Shown here: piece by piece, positions 37,272 to 46,393 of the stretch | Layout: each line of letters opens with the position of its first letter | Position numbering within the stretch: the stretch's first letter is position 1 | DNA from: Vibrio diazotrophicus | GTDB taxonomy: Bacteria; Pseudomonadota; Gammaproteobacteria; Enterobacterales; Vibrionaceae | Assembly: GCF_038452265.1 (NCBI RefSeq) | Contig: NZ_CP151842.1 | Coordinates: 992,001 to 1,056,000 of the forward strand | Reading direction: 5' to 3' | DNA: 64,000 nt | Made by a program: the position numbers and the translations under genes | Notes under the pieces: model-generated | Seen by the model: only the letters and a program-made list of their open reading frames with translations | Databases searched by the model: none | What the model was told of the DNA's origin: nothing

Positions 37272-37287
37272 ACCTAATATATTAGGT
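37272..37287. promoter_or_regulatory. Perfect palindrome, candidate Xre operator
   Basis: ACCTAATATATTAGGT is a perfect 16-bp palindrome midway between the divergent xre gene and the cargo operon, 23 bases before the cargo ATG. It contains TATATT-like sequence that may double as a -10 box, a layout expected of an autoregulatory operator. Confidence 0.65.
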
Positions 37288-37309
37288 ATTTTAAGTGCGG
37301 GGATTTTTC

Positions 37310-37876
37310 ATGGTTGGACTTAGAGAGCCTTTCTACAGTGCTATGAAGAGTTTTGAAAATGACTATTTCTTCTTGAATGAGTTTATTACAGAGATAAAGC
37401 GGATTTGTATCGCAAGAGATGAGGAAATTTTGGTCAATGACAAACAATTACGACACTTGACTCATAACCAATTGACTCGGCTGTTGAATAAAAATGCATT
37501 GTTCCACGATTCAGAGAAGTGGGCGAGAAATGCTCTCTACCAGAAAGCATCTGACTTTGATAACAAGGTTAAGTTGATTCCTGGTAATAATATATCGCGA
37601 GTCAAAACTAAAGAGTTGATAGAGTCTTCAAAAGATAAGTTAGCTAGGGCGTTGTTGGAAGTTAAAGAAAATGCTGACTACTTAGAAAAACGAAAATTGC
37701 AGTTATATGGTCAGTCTGAAGGATATCAGTTTGCAGGCAATCTGCTGCCGAGCATAAAGGATGTATTAGAACCAAAATTAGAGTCCGTGAAATCAGAGAC
37801 AGAAAAAATCAGCGGTGTTTTACTAGCGCTGAATGATGTCATTGAAACTTTACAGAAGCAGAAATTAGCACCTTGA
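37310..37876 (+). CDS. Hypothetical helical protein, Xre-linked cargo
   Basis: A 188-aa protein without a family I recognise. It is almost all helical, with Lys/Glu-rich stretches (ELIESSKDKLARALLEVKEN, and VLEPKLESVKSETEKIS) predicting coiled coils in the second half. No signal peptide or membrane segment. The ATG at 37310 has GCGGGGA six bases upstream, better than the GTG at 37295. It is followed closely by a second unknown gene, and the pair is divergent from the Xre regulator. Position directly after the GMT trio makes it likely cargo. Confidence 0.7.
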   Translation: MVGLREPFYSAMKSFENDYFFLNEFITEIKRICIARDEEILVNDKQLRHLTHNQLTRLLNKNALFHDSEKWARNALYQKASDFDNKVKLIPGNNISRVKTKELIESSKDKLARALLEVKENADYLEKRKLQLYGQSEGYQFAGNLLPSIKDVLEPKLESVKSETEKISGVLLALNDVIETLQKQKLAP

Positions 37877-37928
37877 GGTGCTACTTCTATGTAGTGAATC
37901 AACTAGCTTGAGATGCATTTCGTTTAAT

Positions 37929-38546
37929 ATGACTACTACAAAAAAGTTAACTCTTTCACACAAGCATGCTTTTCGTTTGCAGCATTTATTGAGCAATAGA
38001 GAAATTCGTGGCTGGAAACGTGATAGCGACGTTTATATAGATGATGGAATGTTCTACGTCGATATCTCCATAGAAGCCTATGTAACGATTTATACGAGCA
38101 TAACTGGGGTGCTATTCCCTTGGTCAAGTGGAGAGCCTCCTAAGGCATCTCCTGCGAATCTAAAGAACGATTTATCACACATAAATTTCTTACCAAATGC
38201 GGTACAAAATCTAGTTGAGTTACTCGAAAGTACGAACGCAAAATTGAAAGTTCATTCTCTATGGCGGTACTCATTCTATGGTGAAAAAAATAAGCTATCT
38301 GAATTATTCCTTCGCAATGGATTTAAAGAGAATCATCTTCATCCGGAGTTCTTTGTGGGATTTAAAGGCAAAGATGGCAGCAAAGTTTACGATTTAGAGT
38401 TTTCTATTAGTGACAGTTCATCTTCGAACATTGTCATAGATACCAAGCAAATGTGTCTTAGCGATAACTTCAAGCAGCATCTCGTAGATCCGACTGTTGG
38501 TTTTAGTTCTAGCGATGTATATGAGATTAGAAAGTTGATTGAGTGA
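37929..38546 (+). CDS. Hypothetical protein, second gene of Xre-linked cargo
   Basis: A 205-aa protein of mixed helix and strand with no motif I can name. It is rich in aromatic and polar residues (SLWRYSFYGEKN, EFFVGFKGKDG, YDLEFSISDSS), giving the impression of a beta-rich globular domain. I start at the ATG at 37929 (MTTTKKLTLSHKHA); a GTG at 37878, two bases after the previous stop, would couple it more tightly and cannot be excluded. Likely co-transcribed with the 188-aa gene upstream. Confidence 0.65.
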   Translation: MTTTKKLTLSHKHAFRLQHLLSNREIRGWKRDSDVYIDDGMFYVDISIEAYVTIYTSITGVLFPWSSGEPPKASPANLKNDLSHINFLPNAVQNLVELLESTNAKLKVHSLWRYSFYGEKNKLSELFLRNGFKENHLHPEFFVGFKGKDGSKVYDLEFSISDSSSSNIVIDTKQMCLSDNFKQHLVDPTVGFSSSDVYEIRKLIE

Positions 38547-38744
38547 CTATTTTCTGAACAAAGTTCACAAGTAACTCTTATCTCTAAGATATTCATCCTT
38601 TAAGCAAATTCTTTCGTAGGGTGTAATTGAGAATAGGGTGTTAATTTAAAACGCAACGCATAGTAAATAAAATGCCATACGTTGCGGCTCAATTTAAAGC
38701 AGTTAAAAAACTGGTTTATTTCTTAGGTTCTGGTGCCTCGTCTT

Positions 38745-38810
38745 TTAAGTACCTAGTTCCTGGGGCGTTGGTGCTTTTGGTGGCGGCGGTGCAGGTTTCT
38801 TTTCAGACAT
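38745..38810 (-). CDS. Tiny proline-rich ORF, possibly frameshifted
   Basis: Reads MSEKKPAPPPPKAP and stops after 21 codons. A shift of frame near the CCCCAGG would continue it as GTRYLKDEAPEPKK to a stop at 38716, a more natural charged ending. It follows a second proline-rich ORF by nine bases on the same strand. Short proteins of this composition occur in integrative elements, with no known role. Confidence 0.4.
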   Translation of the reverse strand: MSEKKPAPPPPKAPTPQELGT

Positions 38811-38819
38811 TTTGAATCC

Positions 38820-38912
38820 TTACATTTTTCTTTCAGGTCGACCGTTTTCTATTATGCGTCTTGATAGTGGCAGAGCAGACGGTAGTGGAGGTGGAGGTGT
38901 TTTGTTCGTCAT
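38820..38912 (-). CDS. Tiny proline-rich ORF
   Basis: Reads MTNKTPPPPLPSALPL and then SRRIIENGRPERKM, 30 residues. AGAAG lies about six bases before the ATG. The composition (four prolines early, basic end) matches the neighbouring 21-codon ORF, so the two look like relatives in tandem. No function can be assigned. Confidence 0.4.
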   Translation of the reverse strand: MTNKTPPPPLPSALPLSRRIIENGRPERKM

Positions 38913-39181
38913 GAGCACTTCTGCTGGTCGATTAGGCTGTTCTAAGGAAGCCGCTATACGAAAGATTTATGTACGTGCTCGGAGCGTCTGTCATTTACTT
39001 TTGTATTGTGGTGTAAACCTCCCCCCATACTTTTCTTCTCGACTTAATTGGCAGATTCTAAGTAACTAACTGATTTATAATAAATATAAAACTAAATGTT
39101 ACTCGCAAAGCCGCAGTCAGGTAAAGGCCGTAAAATTTAATTTGGGTAAAGTATCTGCAAATTAAAATGGCGAGATACTCC

Positions 39182-40504
39182 ATGAGATTATTGCGTTCAT
39201 ACTTTTCATTAATGACTGTGCTCGGTTCAGTTTTACTAAGCGCTCATTCAGCAGCAGTACAACCACTTACAGTAGCTACCTACAATTCAAAGTTTCTTTC
39301 AGCATGTATGCCCAAAGAGCGACAACAACACTTTCATGAAGTTGTCAGTAACCTTAGCGGCGTAGATATAGTGGCTCTTCAAGAAGTAAGGGATAGATTT
39401 GCGGCCGAATATTATTTTCGACCAGATTCTTGGACTGTCGTTATTGATGACGAAAGTACCGATGATATGAACCTAGCCTATGCCATAAGAAAAGGTCTGC
39501 TATACAAATTAGAATCTGGACAATCGACTAACGCAGATAGTCAGAGTGATTTCGTATTTTCTAGGGAAAACAGTAATTTCATCGATGATAGGAGAGTACT
39601 TAAGATCGATATATCAACAGACTTTGGATACGTAACTGTTCTTAATCACCATGCAAAATCACGCTACAACGGTCGTGCTATCACAGAACAACAGCGTCTC
39701 AATTCTGCTTTAGATATAATTGACTACCTTGACCATTCTCTCAATAACAGGGTGATTCTATTAGGGGATTTCAATGACACCCCAGATGATGCTTCGGCTA
39801 ATACCTTAGAATTAGGTCGACTTTCTGATCGCGAACTAGAAAACGCAAAGGACTCTTATCTAATCAATTTAACTGAACCTCTTGCAGCACAAGATAGAGT
39901 CAGCTATGGCTTAAAAAGTAATGCCGTAACAGGGGCGTATTTTCAAAAAGTTAATCCTATTGTTCTAGGTAGCAGACAAGCAAATTTAGACAACTTTTAC
40001 TCCGATTCAGTCAACTCTCATGGATTATACGACCAGATTTTTATTTCTCCTGAACTAGCTGAATTATATGGTAATAAATCATTTACTCGCGTTTTTGAGC
40101 ACACTTCCGCAATAGCGGGAAATCAAGACACAAGAGCCTCAGACCACATACCTGTACTGACGACTCTGGGGCTATCCAATCATGCAAAGCCAGAGTTAGC
40201 AATAAAAGCACTACTTCCTAATCCAATTGGAAGTGACTCACAAAACGAAACAATTACACTTCGAAACAATGGTTTTGGCTATAGAGGCGGTCTCATCCTT
40301 CGCGATGCGAGTAATCATTCAAGTTTACTTGAGGTAGATCTACCTTCGCTCAGTGAAATCACCGTCACCTTACGCTCTGGAGTAACGCTCAATAACTCAG
40401 GCGACACTATTTCTCTATTTGATGAACATGAACAGCATTTAGATTCTGTTACCTATTCATCTTGTAAAGAAGGCGTTGAAATTACATTTAAGGATGAAAA
40501 ATGA
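39182..40504 (+). CDS. Secreted endonuclease/exonuclease/phosphatase-family protein
   Basis: About 440 residues with a signal peptide (LLRSYFSLMTVLGSVLLSAHS) and an EEP-fold domain: LQEVRD (metal-binding Glu), VLNHHAKSR, LLGDFNDTPDD (Asp, Asn), YDQIFIS and SDHIPVL (catalytic Asp-His). The C-terminal 100 residues resemble a lamin-tail domain (ITLRNNGFGYRGG), as found in extracellular DNases. A DNA-degrading function outside the cell is therefore likely, though phosphatase or phosphodiesterase activity is not ruled out. ATG at 39167 is also possible. Its TGA overlaps the next start. Confidence 0.8.
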   Translation: MRLLRSYFSLMTVLGSVLLSAHSAAVQPLTVATYNSKFLSACMPKERQQHFHEVVSNLSGVDIVALQEVRDRFAAEYYFRPDSWTVVIDDESTDDMNLAYAIRKGLLYKLESGQSTNADSQSDFVFSRENSNFIDDRRVLKIDISTDFGYVTVLNHHAKSRYNGRAITEQQRLNSALDIIDYLDHSLNNRVILLGDFNDTPDDASANTLELGRLSDRELENAKDSYLINLTEPLAAQDRVSYGLKSNAVTGAYFQKVNPIVLGSRQANLDNFYSDSVNSHGLYDQIFISPELAELYGNKSFTRVFEHTSAIAGNQDTRASDHIPVLTTLGLSNHAKPELAIKALLPNPIGSDSQNETITLRNNGFGYRGGLILRDASNHSSLLEVDLPSLSEITVTLRSGVTLNNSGDTISLFDEHEQHLDSVTYSSCKEGVEITFKDEK

Positions 40505-41001
40505 AAAACCAGTTAATCGCATTAGCTATAGGGCTGAGTCTATCCGTTGGAACTCAAGCATCAGTGCCGTGGGATAAAGATACCGCTTACAGTGCAGGCG
40601 ACGTTGTAAAGCACAACGGAGAATCCTTCGTTGCTTCTCATTGGACTCAAGGTGCAACCCCCGAGATTAATGATATTCCATGGGACGGTTGGATACATCT
40701 TAACGGCTCGACTGTGACGACGTATGCGCATGAACAAGCCTATGTTGGTGGCTCCGTTGTAAACTACAAAGGAGATGTTTACTTAGCAAAGTGGTGGGTG
40801 AAAGGGGAATACCCTAGTCATTCTAGTGCGTGGCGTTTACTAGAAGATTTTAACCTTAAGCTTTCATCATCAATTGAAGAACCCGATTCAAATATAAATC
40901 TCAAATCTCCAGAAGCTGTACACGGTCAAGATATTGATAAGGATGGTATTTTCCACTCATTACTATTTATAAATCAAAGTTACATGGTCATCGATACATA
41001 A
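40501..41001 (+). CDS. Secreted protein with two carbohydrate-binding repeats
   Basis: A 166-aa exported protein (signal peptide MKNQLIALAIGLSLSVGTQA). It has two CBM5/12-like modules: AYSAGDVVKHNGESFVASHW (about 30-50) and AYVGGSVVNYKGDVYLAKWW (about 80-100), each with the Trp expected to stack on chitin or related glycans. There is no catalytic domain. It overlaps the EEP-family gene by four bases, so the two are coupled and exported together. A protein that ties a nuclease to chitin surfaces is a reasonable guess. Confidence 0.78.
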   Translation: MKNQLIALAIGLSLSVGTQASVPWDKDTAYSAGDVVKHNGESFVASHWTQGATPEINDIPWDGWIHLNGSTVTTYAHEQAYVGGSVVNYKGDVYLAKWWVKGEYPSHSSAWRLLEDFNLKLSSSIEEPDSNINLKSPEAVHGQDIDKDGIFHSLLFINQSYMVIDT

Positions 41002-41498
41002 GCTTTGATGCATAGCTCATTTAGGGGTAGGACGTGTTCTAAAGCCGCAGCCAGCACCATGATGGACATTTTCGTGTTAGGACTTTTGCACTAATGGATT
41101 CATTTTAGATTACCAAAAGTAAGGAAAAGCTCTAAACCTGTGGTCAGTTTTACTTGACCACTACACCTTTATATAAAGGCTACGCAAAAGTTAGTTGGTG
41201 AGTTTTTAGGTAATTTCGACACGATAAGCACCTTTAGTTTCTTTACTTTGGTACTAAGATATCGCTTAGTAAAACGAGTTAACGTGTATCAATATTTTTA
41301 TTTATTGACCTTCAGACACGCATACTATCTGTCAATGAATTTGACAATACCTAGTCGCGAACCTCAGTGCTCTTTGAGTTTTAGAATTACTCTTGATATC
41401 AAAAAATACAGTTGACCGCCATTTTCACTAAGCTAATGCAGACAAACAGATATAAAATTCAAGAACAAGCCCTTCTACAAGTGACAAAGCAAGAAATA
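41002..41498. other. Non-coding stretch with one hairpin
   Basis: About 500 bp between convergent transcripts. GTGGTCA (41140-41146) and TGACCAC (41155-41161) form a 7-bp stem without a T-run. I see no ORF with coding character and no RNA gene. Confidence 0.45.
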
Positions 41499-43757
41499 TC
41501 AATATTGAAAATTATTAATATAGTTTTCCAAATCAATTTTGGATAACGGTTTAGAAAAATAATAACCTTGGAAAAGGTTACAACCTAAATTTAAATCTCG
41601 GAGCAGTTCAAACTGCCCTTTTGACTCAATACCCTCAGCAAGAACTTGCAAATTGTATATAGAACCTAAGGAAATTATGTTTCTAATCATTTTAACCGAT
41701 GATTCGTCACATATTATGTTGTCAACAAAACTTTTATCTATTTTTAATTCATCTATAGGTAAATGTCTGAGCATACTCAAAGATGAATAGCAAGTACCAA
41801 AATCATCTAAAGATATATTAAAACCATCAGCGCGTAATTTGGAGAGGACATAACTTGCTTTGTCTATATCATCAATAACGGCCGTTTCTGTTACTTCTAA
41901 CGTTAAGGAAGTATTATCGTAATTAAATGCAAGTACTGTGTCTGATAGTTTTTCTGTGAAACTTCCATCTAATAACTGGACGGTTGAAATATTTATAGAA
42001 AGATTAAAATCCTTTCCTGTGTGTTTTTTTACATCACTAATTTCGGTTAAGGATTGTCTAATAATAAACTCTCCTAACTCATTCATGAGACCGGTTTGCT
42101 CAGCCACTAAAATAAATTCATTTGGAGGAACGTTACCTAAACTAGGATTGTTCCACCTAACTAGTGCTTCAACACCATAAAAGTCACCAATTCCACTAAT
42201 TTGTGGTTGATAATTTAGAAATATCTCTCCACGTTTAATTGCCCCCCGAAGGTGATGTCCCAAGTCCGATTTATATCTGTAGTTAGCTTCCAAATCTGGC
42301 TCATAGATGAAATATCTGTTTCTTGTTTTTTTTGCTTCATACATGGCTATATCTGAAGCTCTCAATAAATCCATTAGCGATGAACCATTTTCTGGATATC
42401 TAGATATACCAATACTGGCTCCTTGAGGATAAATATTACCACTAGCTTCTATACTCTCAAGAATTCTATAAATATCATCAATCACTTTAGACTCACATGA
42501 ATCATCCTCAGTACTGATGACTAATATAAATTCATCACCACCATTTCTTATAAATAAGCAATCATCAGGAATACTACTAGTTATCTTCTTTGATATGCTT
42601 ATAATTATCTCATCACCTATAGTATGTCCTAATCTGTCATTTATTTCTTTGAAATTATCCATATCTAGGAATAATAAGCTAAACTTTTCTTTTTTTGACT
42701 TCCAATTATCATATACGCTTTCAAGATAGTTTCTATTAGGAAGCTTTGTTAGATGGTCATAATAAGCTTGGTTCTTCAGTTGCTCTTTTTCCCTCGTCTG
42801 CGTTCTATCAATATTTTTAAATAGTATAAGTATAAAGATTTGGAAAATAGAAAAAATAAAAAAATAGCTTAAAAACACCATTAGGAACTCCCGATTTAAG
42901 AAAGATTCTTCAATTTCAGAAGTCAACCAAAACTCGTAACGAGGATGATAAAAAGCAATCCCCCTAACCATTCCTCTACCATCATCAGAGAATCGGATAA
43001 ATTTAATACCATCTTGTTGATTGTTAGAATCTATTTTCTTAACATCGAGTTCTTCAAGAAAGCTAGAGTATTCCGCTCGCGAGATAGGGAATTTATAAAA
43101 ATCTTCGTTTGCCGAAATGTCACTTATATATTGAAAGTATCTATCTCTTTGTCGAATAATAGCGATTCTATTAAAATCACCTAAAGTGATGCCTTTATGG
43201 AAGATTCCATTTTTACTATCTAGCCTAAGAGCACCAGTCATAACACCCAGTAATTTTCCATCAGCCGAGTATATCGATTTTCTTGCTGGTATGACAAAGC
43301 GGGGAGCGTAATAAGTTCTTCCTATGACCATCTTTTTGGTGCTTAAAGCGTACTGAAATGAATCTTTCGTTTGCTCAAGCCTCATTAGATTAGGATATCG
43401 CTCACTAACTAGATTTGATGATACTTCTAAAACTTCACCTTGAGTTGATATCAAAGCAAATCCAGAAAACAAGTCTGGATTTATTGACATTATCCTATCT
43501 AACTCATCCTTAGTGTCAGTGCCTTCAGACCATTTATTCGTTATGAGCTTGGAACCCATTAACTCTAGTATACTCTCTTGCTGTTCTAGCATAGAAGAAT
43601 AACTTGCGAACCAGTGCTGTGCTTGAGACTTTTGCGTAAGAGAATAGTGATTTATGAGTTCTTGCCATCGTACAACAGAAAGAACGATCAGAAGAATAAA
43701 AGTTATAGAAGATACAAAGTAAAATATGATCCATATATTATTCCTTAGTTTCGCCAC
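41499..43757 (-). CDS. Membrane GGDEF-EAL protein
   Basis: A 752-aa c-di-GMP enzyme. It has an N-terminal membrane helix, a periplasmic Cache-like sensor (about 35-275), a second membrane helix (about 285-310), then GGDEF with intact RNGGDEF (about 405) and EAL with EALVRWN (about 530), EVTETAV, DDFGTCYSS, KIDKSF and AEGIES. Both domains keep catalytic residues, so it could make or break c-di-GMP; no RxxD inhibitory site precedes GGDEF. The start is GTG, supported by AGGAG eight bases upstream. It is convergent with the secreted pair and stands next to a chemoreceptor on the same strand. Confidence 0.88.
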   Translation of the reverse strand: MAKLRNNIWIIFYFVSSITFILLIVLSVVRWQELINHYSLTQKSQAQHWFASYSSMLEQQESILELMGSKLITNKWSEGTDTKDELDRIMSINPDLFSGFALISTQGEVLEVSSNLVSERYPNLMRLEQTKDSFQYALSTKKMVIGRTYYAPRFVIPARKSIYSADGKLLGVMTGALRLDSKNGIFHKGITLGDFNRIAIIRQRDRYFQYISDISANEDFYKFPISRAEYSSFLEELDVKKIDSNNQQDGIKFIRFSDDGRGMVRGIAFYHPRYEFWLTSEIEESFLNREFLMVFLSYFFIFSIFQIFILILFKNIDRTQTREKEQLKNQAYYDHLTKLPNRNYLESVYDNWKSKKEKFSLLFLDMDNFKEINDRLGHTIGDEIIISISKKITSSIPDDCLFIRNGGDEFILVISTEDDSCESKVIDDIYRILESIEASGNIYPQGASIGISRYPENGSSLMDLLRASDIAMYEAKKTRNRYFIYEPDLEANYRYKSDLGHHLRGAIKRGEIFLNYQPQISGIGDFYGVEALVRWNNPSLGNVPPNEFILVAEQTGLMNELGEFIIRQSLTEISDVKKHTGKDFNLSINISTVQLLDGSFTEKLSDTVLAFNYDNTSLTLEVTETAVIDDIDKASYVLSKLRADGFNISLDDFGTCYSSLSMLRHLPIDELKIDKSFVDNIICDESSVKMIRNIISLGSIYNLQVLAEGIESKGQFELLRDLNLGCNLFQGYYFSKPLSKIDLENYINNFQY

Positions 43758-43912
43758 CCTTTGTACTCCTGAAAATAGACAATTTACTTACTAGTTATAG
43801 TTTAGTGAAAAGTAAAGTAGCCAAATGAGGTACACCTCAGAACTTTTAAATGACGAGTCTTATTGTATCCGCGGTATCTAACGTACCGCGGCTATCAATT
43901 TTGAAGGGTTAT

Positions 43913-45859
43913 TTAAAGTCTGAATCTCTCAACAGTCGCCTTCAATTCATTAGCCATGGCTGACAGCTCATCACTTGAATCTGATATATGTCTAACCGCT
44001 TGCTCAGTCTCTATTGTACCTTGGTTGATATAGTCTACATTGTGTACGATTTCTTCTACAGTAGAAGACTGTTGTTCGGTTGCGGCTGCAATTTGAACGA
44101 TCATATCAAATATCTTATTGATTTCTGTGACTATTTCTGCATTTAATTCATTAGCTTCCTTAGCAAGAAGCCTTACATTGACAGATTGTTCAGCATTTTG
44201 AGACATAACATCAACAGCATTCTTGATACCATTGACTATGGTCTGAATTATCGTCTCTATTTCAAACGTTGAGTTTTGTGTCGATTTAGCTAACTGGCGT
44301 ACTTCATCAGCTACAACGGCAAAACCTCTTCCAGCCTCGCCCGCTCTTGCTGCTTCAATTGCTGCATTAAGAGCCAAAAGGTTAGTTTGATCGGCAATAG
44401 ATTTTATAACTTCTAAAACAGAAACAATTTTTTCAGAATCAGACTGCAAAATTAGCATATTGTTAGAGATATCTTTTGAAGACTCAGAGAGAGTATTTAA
44501 GTTTGTATAAGTTATGCCTATTTTGTTAGAGCCGTCTTTAGCTCGGTCTTGTATTGCTCCACACACATCAGATACCTTTGATGTATGCGATGCAATTTCT
44601 CTTATTGTTGCCCCCATTTCATGTGTAGCTGTTGCAACTTGCGATGATTGCAACTGTTGCTCTGATACGGCTGCATTTGTCTGACTTGTTACGGCAGACA
44701 ATTCAGTAGCAGTCGTACCTTGCTGTATTGTCATCGATGAAAGATTATGCATAATATCTCTAAGGTTATTCACCATAATCTTGATGGAGTTCTGAAGCTT
44801 ACCAACTTCATCTTTTTGAGTAACTTCTATATTAGAAGTCAAATCCCCCATTGACACTTTTTCAGCGACAGATGAAATATGAATAATGGGTGAAGCAATC
44901 TTACTAGAAAAATAAACTCCTATGACTGTAATAATTACTGACATAGAAATTATACTAATGATAGAAAACAATCTCATTTCATTAACTGAACTTAAAGCTT
45001 CATCAACATCAAGCTCACTTAGAATAGCCCATTTATAACTACCAAAATCTATAACATCAAAAGAAGATAAAACGTCGTTTCCATTGTAGTCTCTAGATAT
45101 ACTGGTACCTGTATTTCCTTTAAATACATTTTCTACTGATTCAGTTTTTACGCCATTTTTATCAACACTTCCGGCAAAACTAGATTTGATATTCCTATTC
45201 GTAGGATCTAAAAATGACTCTGATCTCATTCTAAAATCTTCTCCGACTAAATAGCTTTCCCCAGAACTACCCATACCAATCCTTTGCTGCATAATGTCAT
45301 TAACTTCTTTGCTAGACATTTGTGCAACGACTAGGCTTTCACTTCCATATATTTTCGTTGCAATAAAAGAAACTGGTTCATAGTTGCTTGGTTCATAAGG
45401 TCGGTAATCCGTTATCAACTTATTATTCTTAATTTTTCTAACTAGATCTGATAAATGTGAATCAGAATACCTACCACTTAAGATGTTAGTTTGGAAATCC
45501 TTTTCTTTCTTCAATGAATAATATACAAACCCAGTTTTATCTATTAGGAGGATATCATGAAAATGATTTTCTTGAGAAAACTGGTTGAAGTAATTATCAT
45601 AATTTTCATTTGGTATATATGGAATCACCCTAGATAAATCTTCTAAAACACTAAGTTTTGAAGAAAATACGTTTTTTATTTGGTTTTTTTTTAATGAATT
45701 TATAGATTGCAAAGCGTTAAAAGCCTGCTCCTTTACACTTTCTCCGGATTTGTTAAAGCTAATAACTCCAATAGTAAGTGCAGGAAAGATGCCAATAATT
45801 ACCATAAGGATTGTTAACTTCTTTTTTAAAGTCCAGAAATAGTCATATTTTTCACTCAT
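43913..45859 (-). CDS. Methyl-accepting chemotaxis protein with Cache sensor
   Basis: About 648 residues: membrane helix (about 12-35), large periplasmic dCache-type domain (about 40-290), second membrane helix, HAMP (SKIASPIIHISSVAEKVSMG) and a signalling domain with the hairpin tip EAARAGEAGRGFAVV. The start is ATG 45859 (GGA seven bases upstream) or ATG 45871 four codons earlier. The sensor part differs from the chemoreceptor at 5987, so this is not a duplicate. Being in an accessory region, it suggests an imported chemotactic preference. Confidence 0.88.
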   Translation of the reverse strand: MSEKYDYFWTLKKKLTILMVIIGIFPALTIGVISFNKSGESVKEQAFNALQSINSLKKNQIKNVFSSKLSVLEDLSRVIPYIPNENYDNYFNQFSQENHFHDILLIDKTGFVYYSLKKEKDFQTNILSGRYSDSHLSDLVRKIKNNKLITDYRPYEPSNYEPVSFIATKIYGSESLVVAQMSSKEVNDIMQQRIGMGSSGESYLVGEDFRMRSESFLDPTNRNIKSSFAGSVDKNGVKTESVENVFKGNTGTSISRDYNGNDVLSSFDVIDFGSYKWAILSELDVDEALSSVNEMRLFSIISIISMSVIITVIGVYFSSKIASPIIHISSVAEKVSMGDLTSNIEVTQKDEVGKLQNSIKIMVNNLRDIMHNLSSMTIQQGTTATELSAVTSQTNAAVSEQQLQSSQVATATHEMGATIREIASHTSKVSDVCGAIQDRAKDGSNKIGITYTNLNTLSESSKDISNNMLILQSDSEKIVSVLEVIKSIADQTNLLALNAAIEAARAGEAGRGFAVVADEVRQLAKSTQNSTFEIETIIQTIVNGIKNAVDVMSQNAEQSVNVRLLAKEANELNAEIVTEINKIFDMIVQIAAATEQQSSTVEEIVHNVDYINQGTIETEQAVRHISDSSDELSAMANELKATVERFRL

Positions 45860-45871
45860 TTTTTTATCCAT

Positions 45872-46307
45872 TATAAATTAGTTTTATTATATTTCTCTTG
45901 GAATTATCTTTATATTAGAACTGCCGAATTCCCTTTCATCCCATACTGGCTAAAATTCTTTACGCTTTCACACGGATGCTCTCGAAACCTTATGAGTATC
46001 AAATCATACAAAAATAGGTTTATTGATACATACAGCACTTAGCCTATCACCTTGTACTTCCAATAAAGAAAACACAGTAATCACCTACATAACCACTTGC
46101 ATTTTCACGACAAATCCTTCTGAAACGCCAAGATAGAGCATTTGCACTAATAATACGGATTTAAGCTTACAAGCGTAAGCTTAAACCTCTCAAATAAAGA
46201 AAATATATTGATAGACTTCTAATTTAATGTGAAACTTTTGAGCAAACATATAATTATAAGCACTTTAAATTCATAATTAATTACAAAATTAAAACACCTC
46301 GTTAACA
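45872..46307. other. AT-rich non-coding stretch
   Basis: About 435 bp upstream of the chemoreceptor and left of the IS21 element. It presumably includes the chemoreceptor promoter. I see no ORF, RNA gene or convincing repeat. Confidence 0.45.
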
Positions 46308-46314
46308 GTCAGAG
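46308..46314. repeat. Target-site duplication, left copy
   Basis: GTCAGAG immediately left of the IS21-family end; the same seven bases follow the right end at 48907-48913. Confidence 0.9.
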
Positions 46315-46393
46315 TGCGTATTCCGGTGATTCCGGACACCGGCTCCGGTTTAACCGGACGCCTCATATCCCTAACTTTTCTCTAACCCTATTT

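Larger units (their letters stand above)
31306..38546 (+). mobile_element. Gamma-Mobile-Trio-type island, left end and first cargo
   Basis: The segment contains the recombinase trio gmtY-gmtZ-gmtX followed by an Xre-regulated cargo pair, all AT-rich against the core genes to the left. The left edge is drawn just after the tRNA terminator; the true element may begin at the tRNA break (30862). The right edge given here only marks the end of the first cargo group: the island could well extend through the accessory genes up to or beyond the window end. Confidence 0.6.
38547..39166. other. Intergenic stretch with two tiny ORFs
   Basis: About 620 bp. Apart from the two proline-rich small ORFs on the minus strand (38745-38810 and 38820-38912) I see no gene. 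A plus-strand ORF across 38812-39069 is the antisense shadow of these proline codons and is glycine/serine-rich without homology. The right part (39060-39166) is AT-rich and may hold the promoter of the secreted nuclease-like gene. Confidence 0.5.

Noticed and set aside
38812..39069. Plus-strand ORF of 85 codons
   Set aside because: It is antisense to the proline-rich ORF, giving artificial Gly/Ser runs, and has no ribosome binding site or protein-like pattern.
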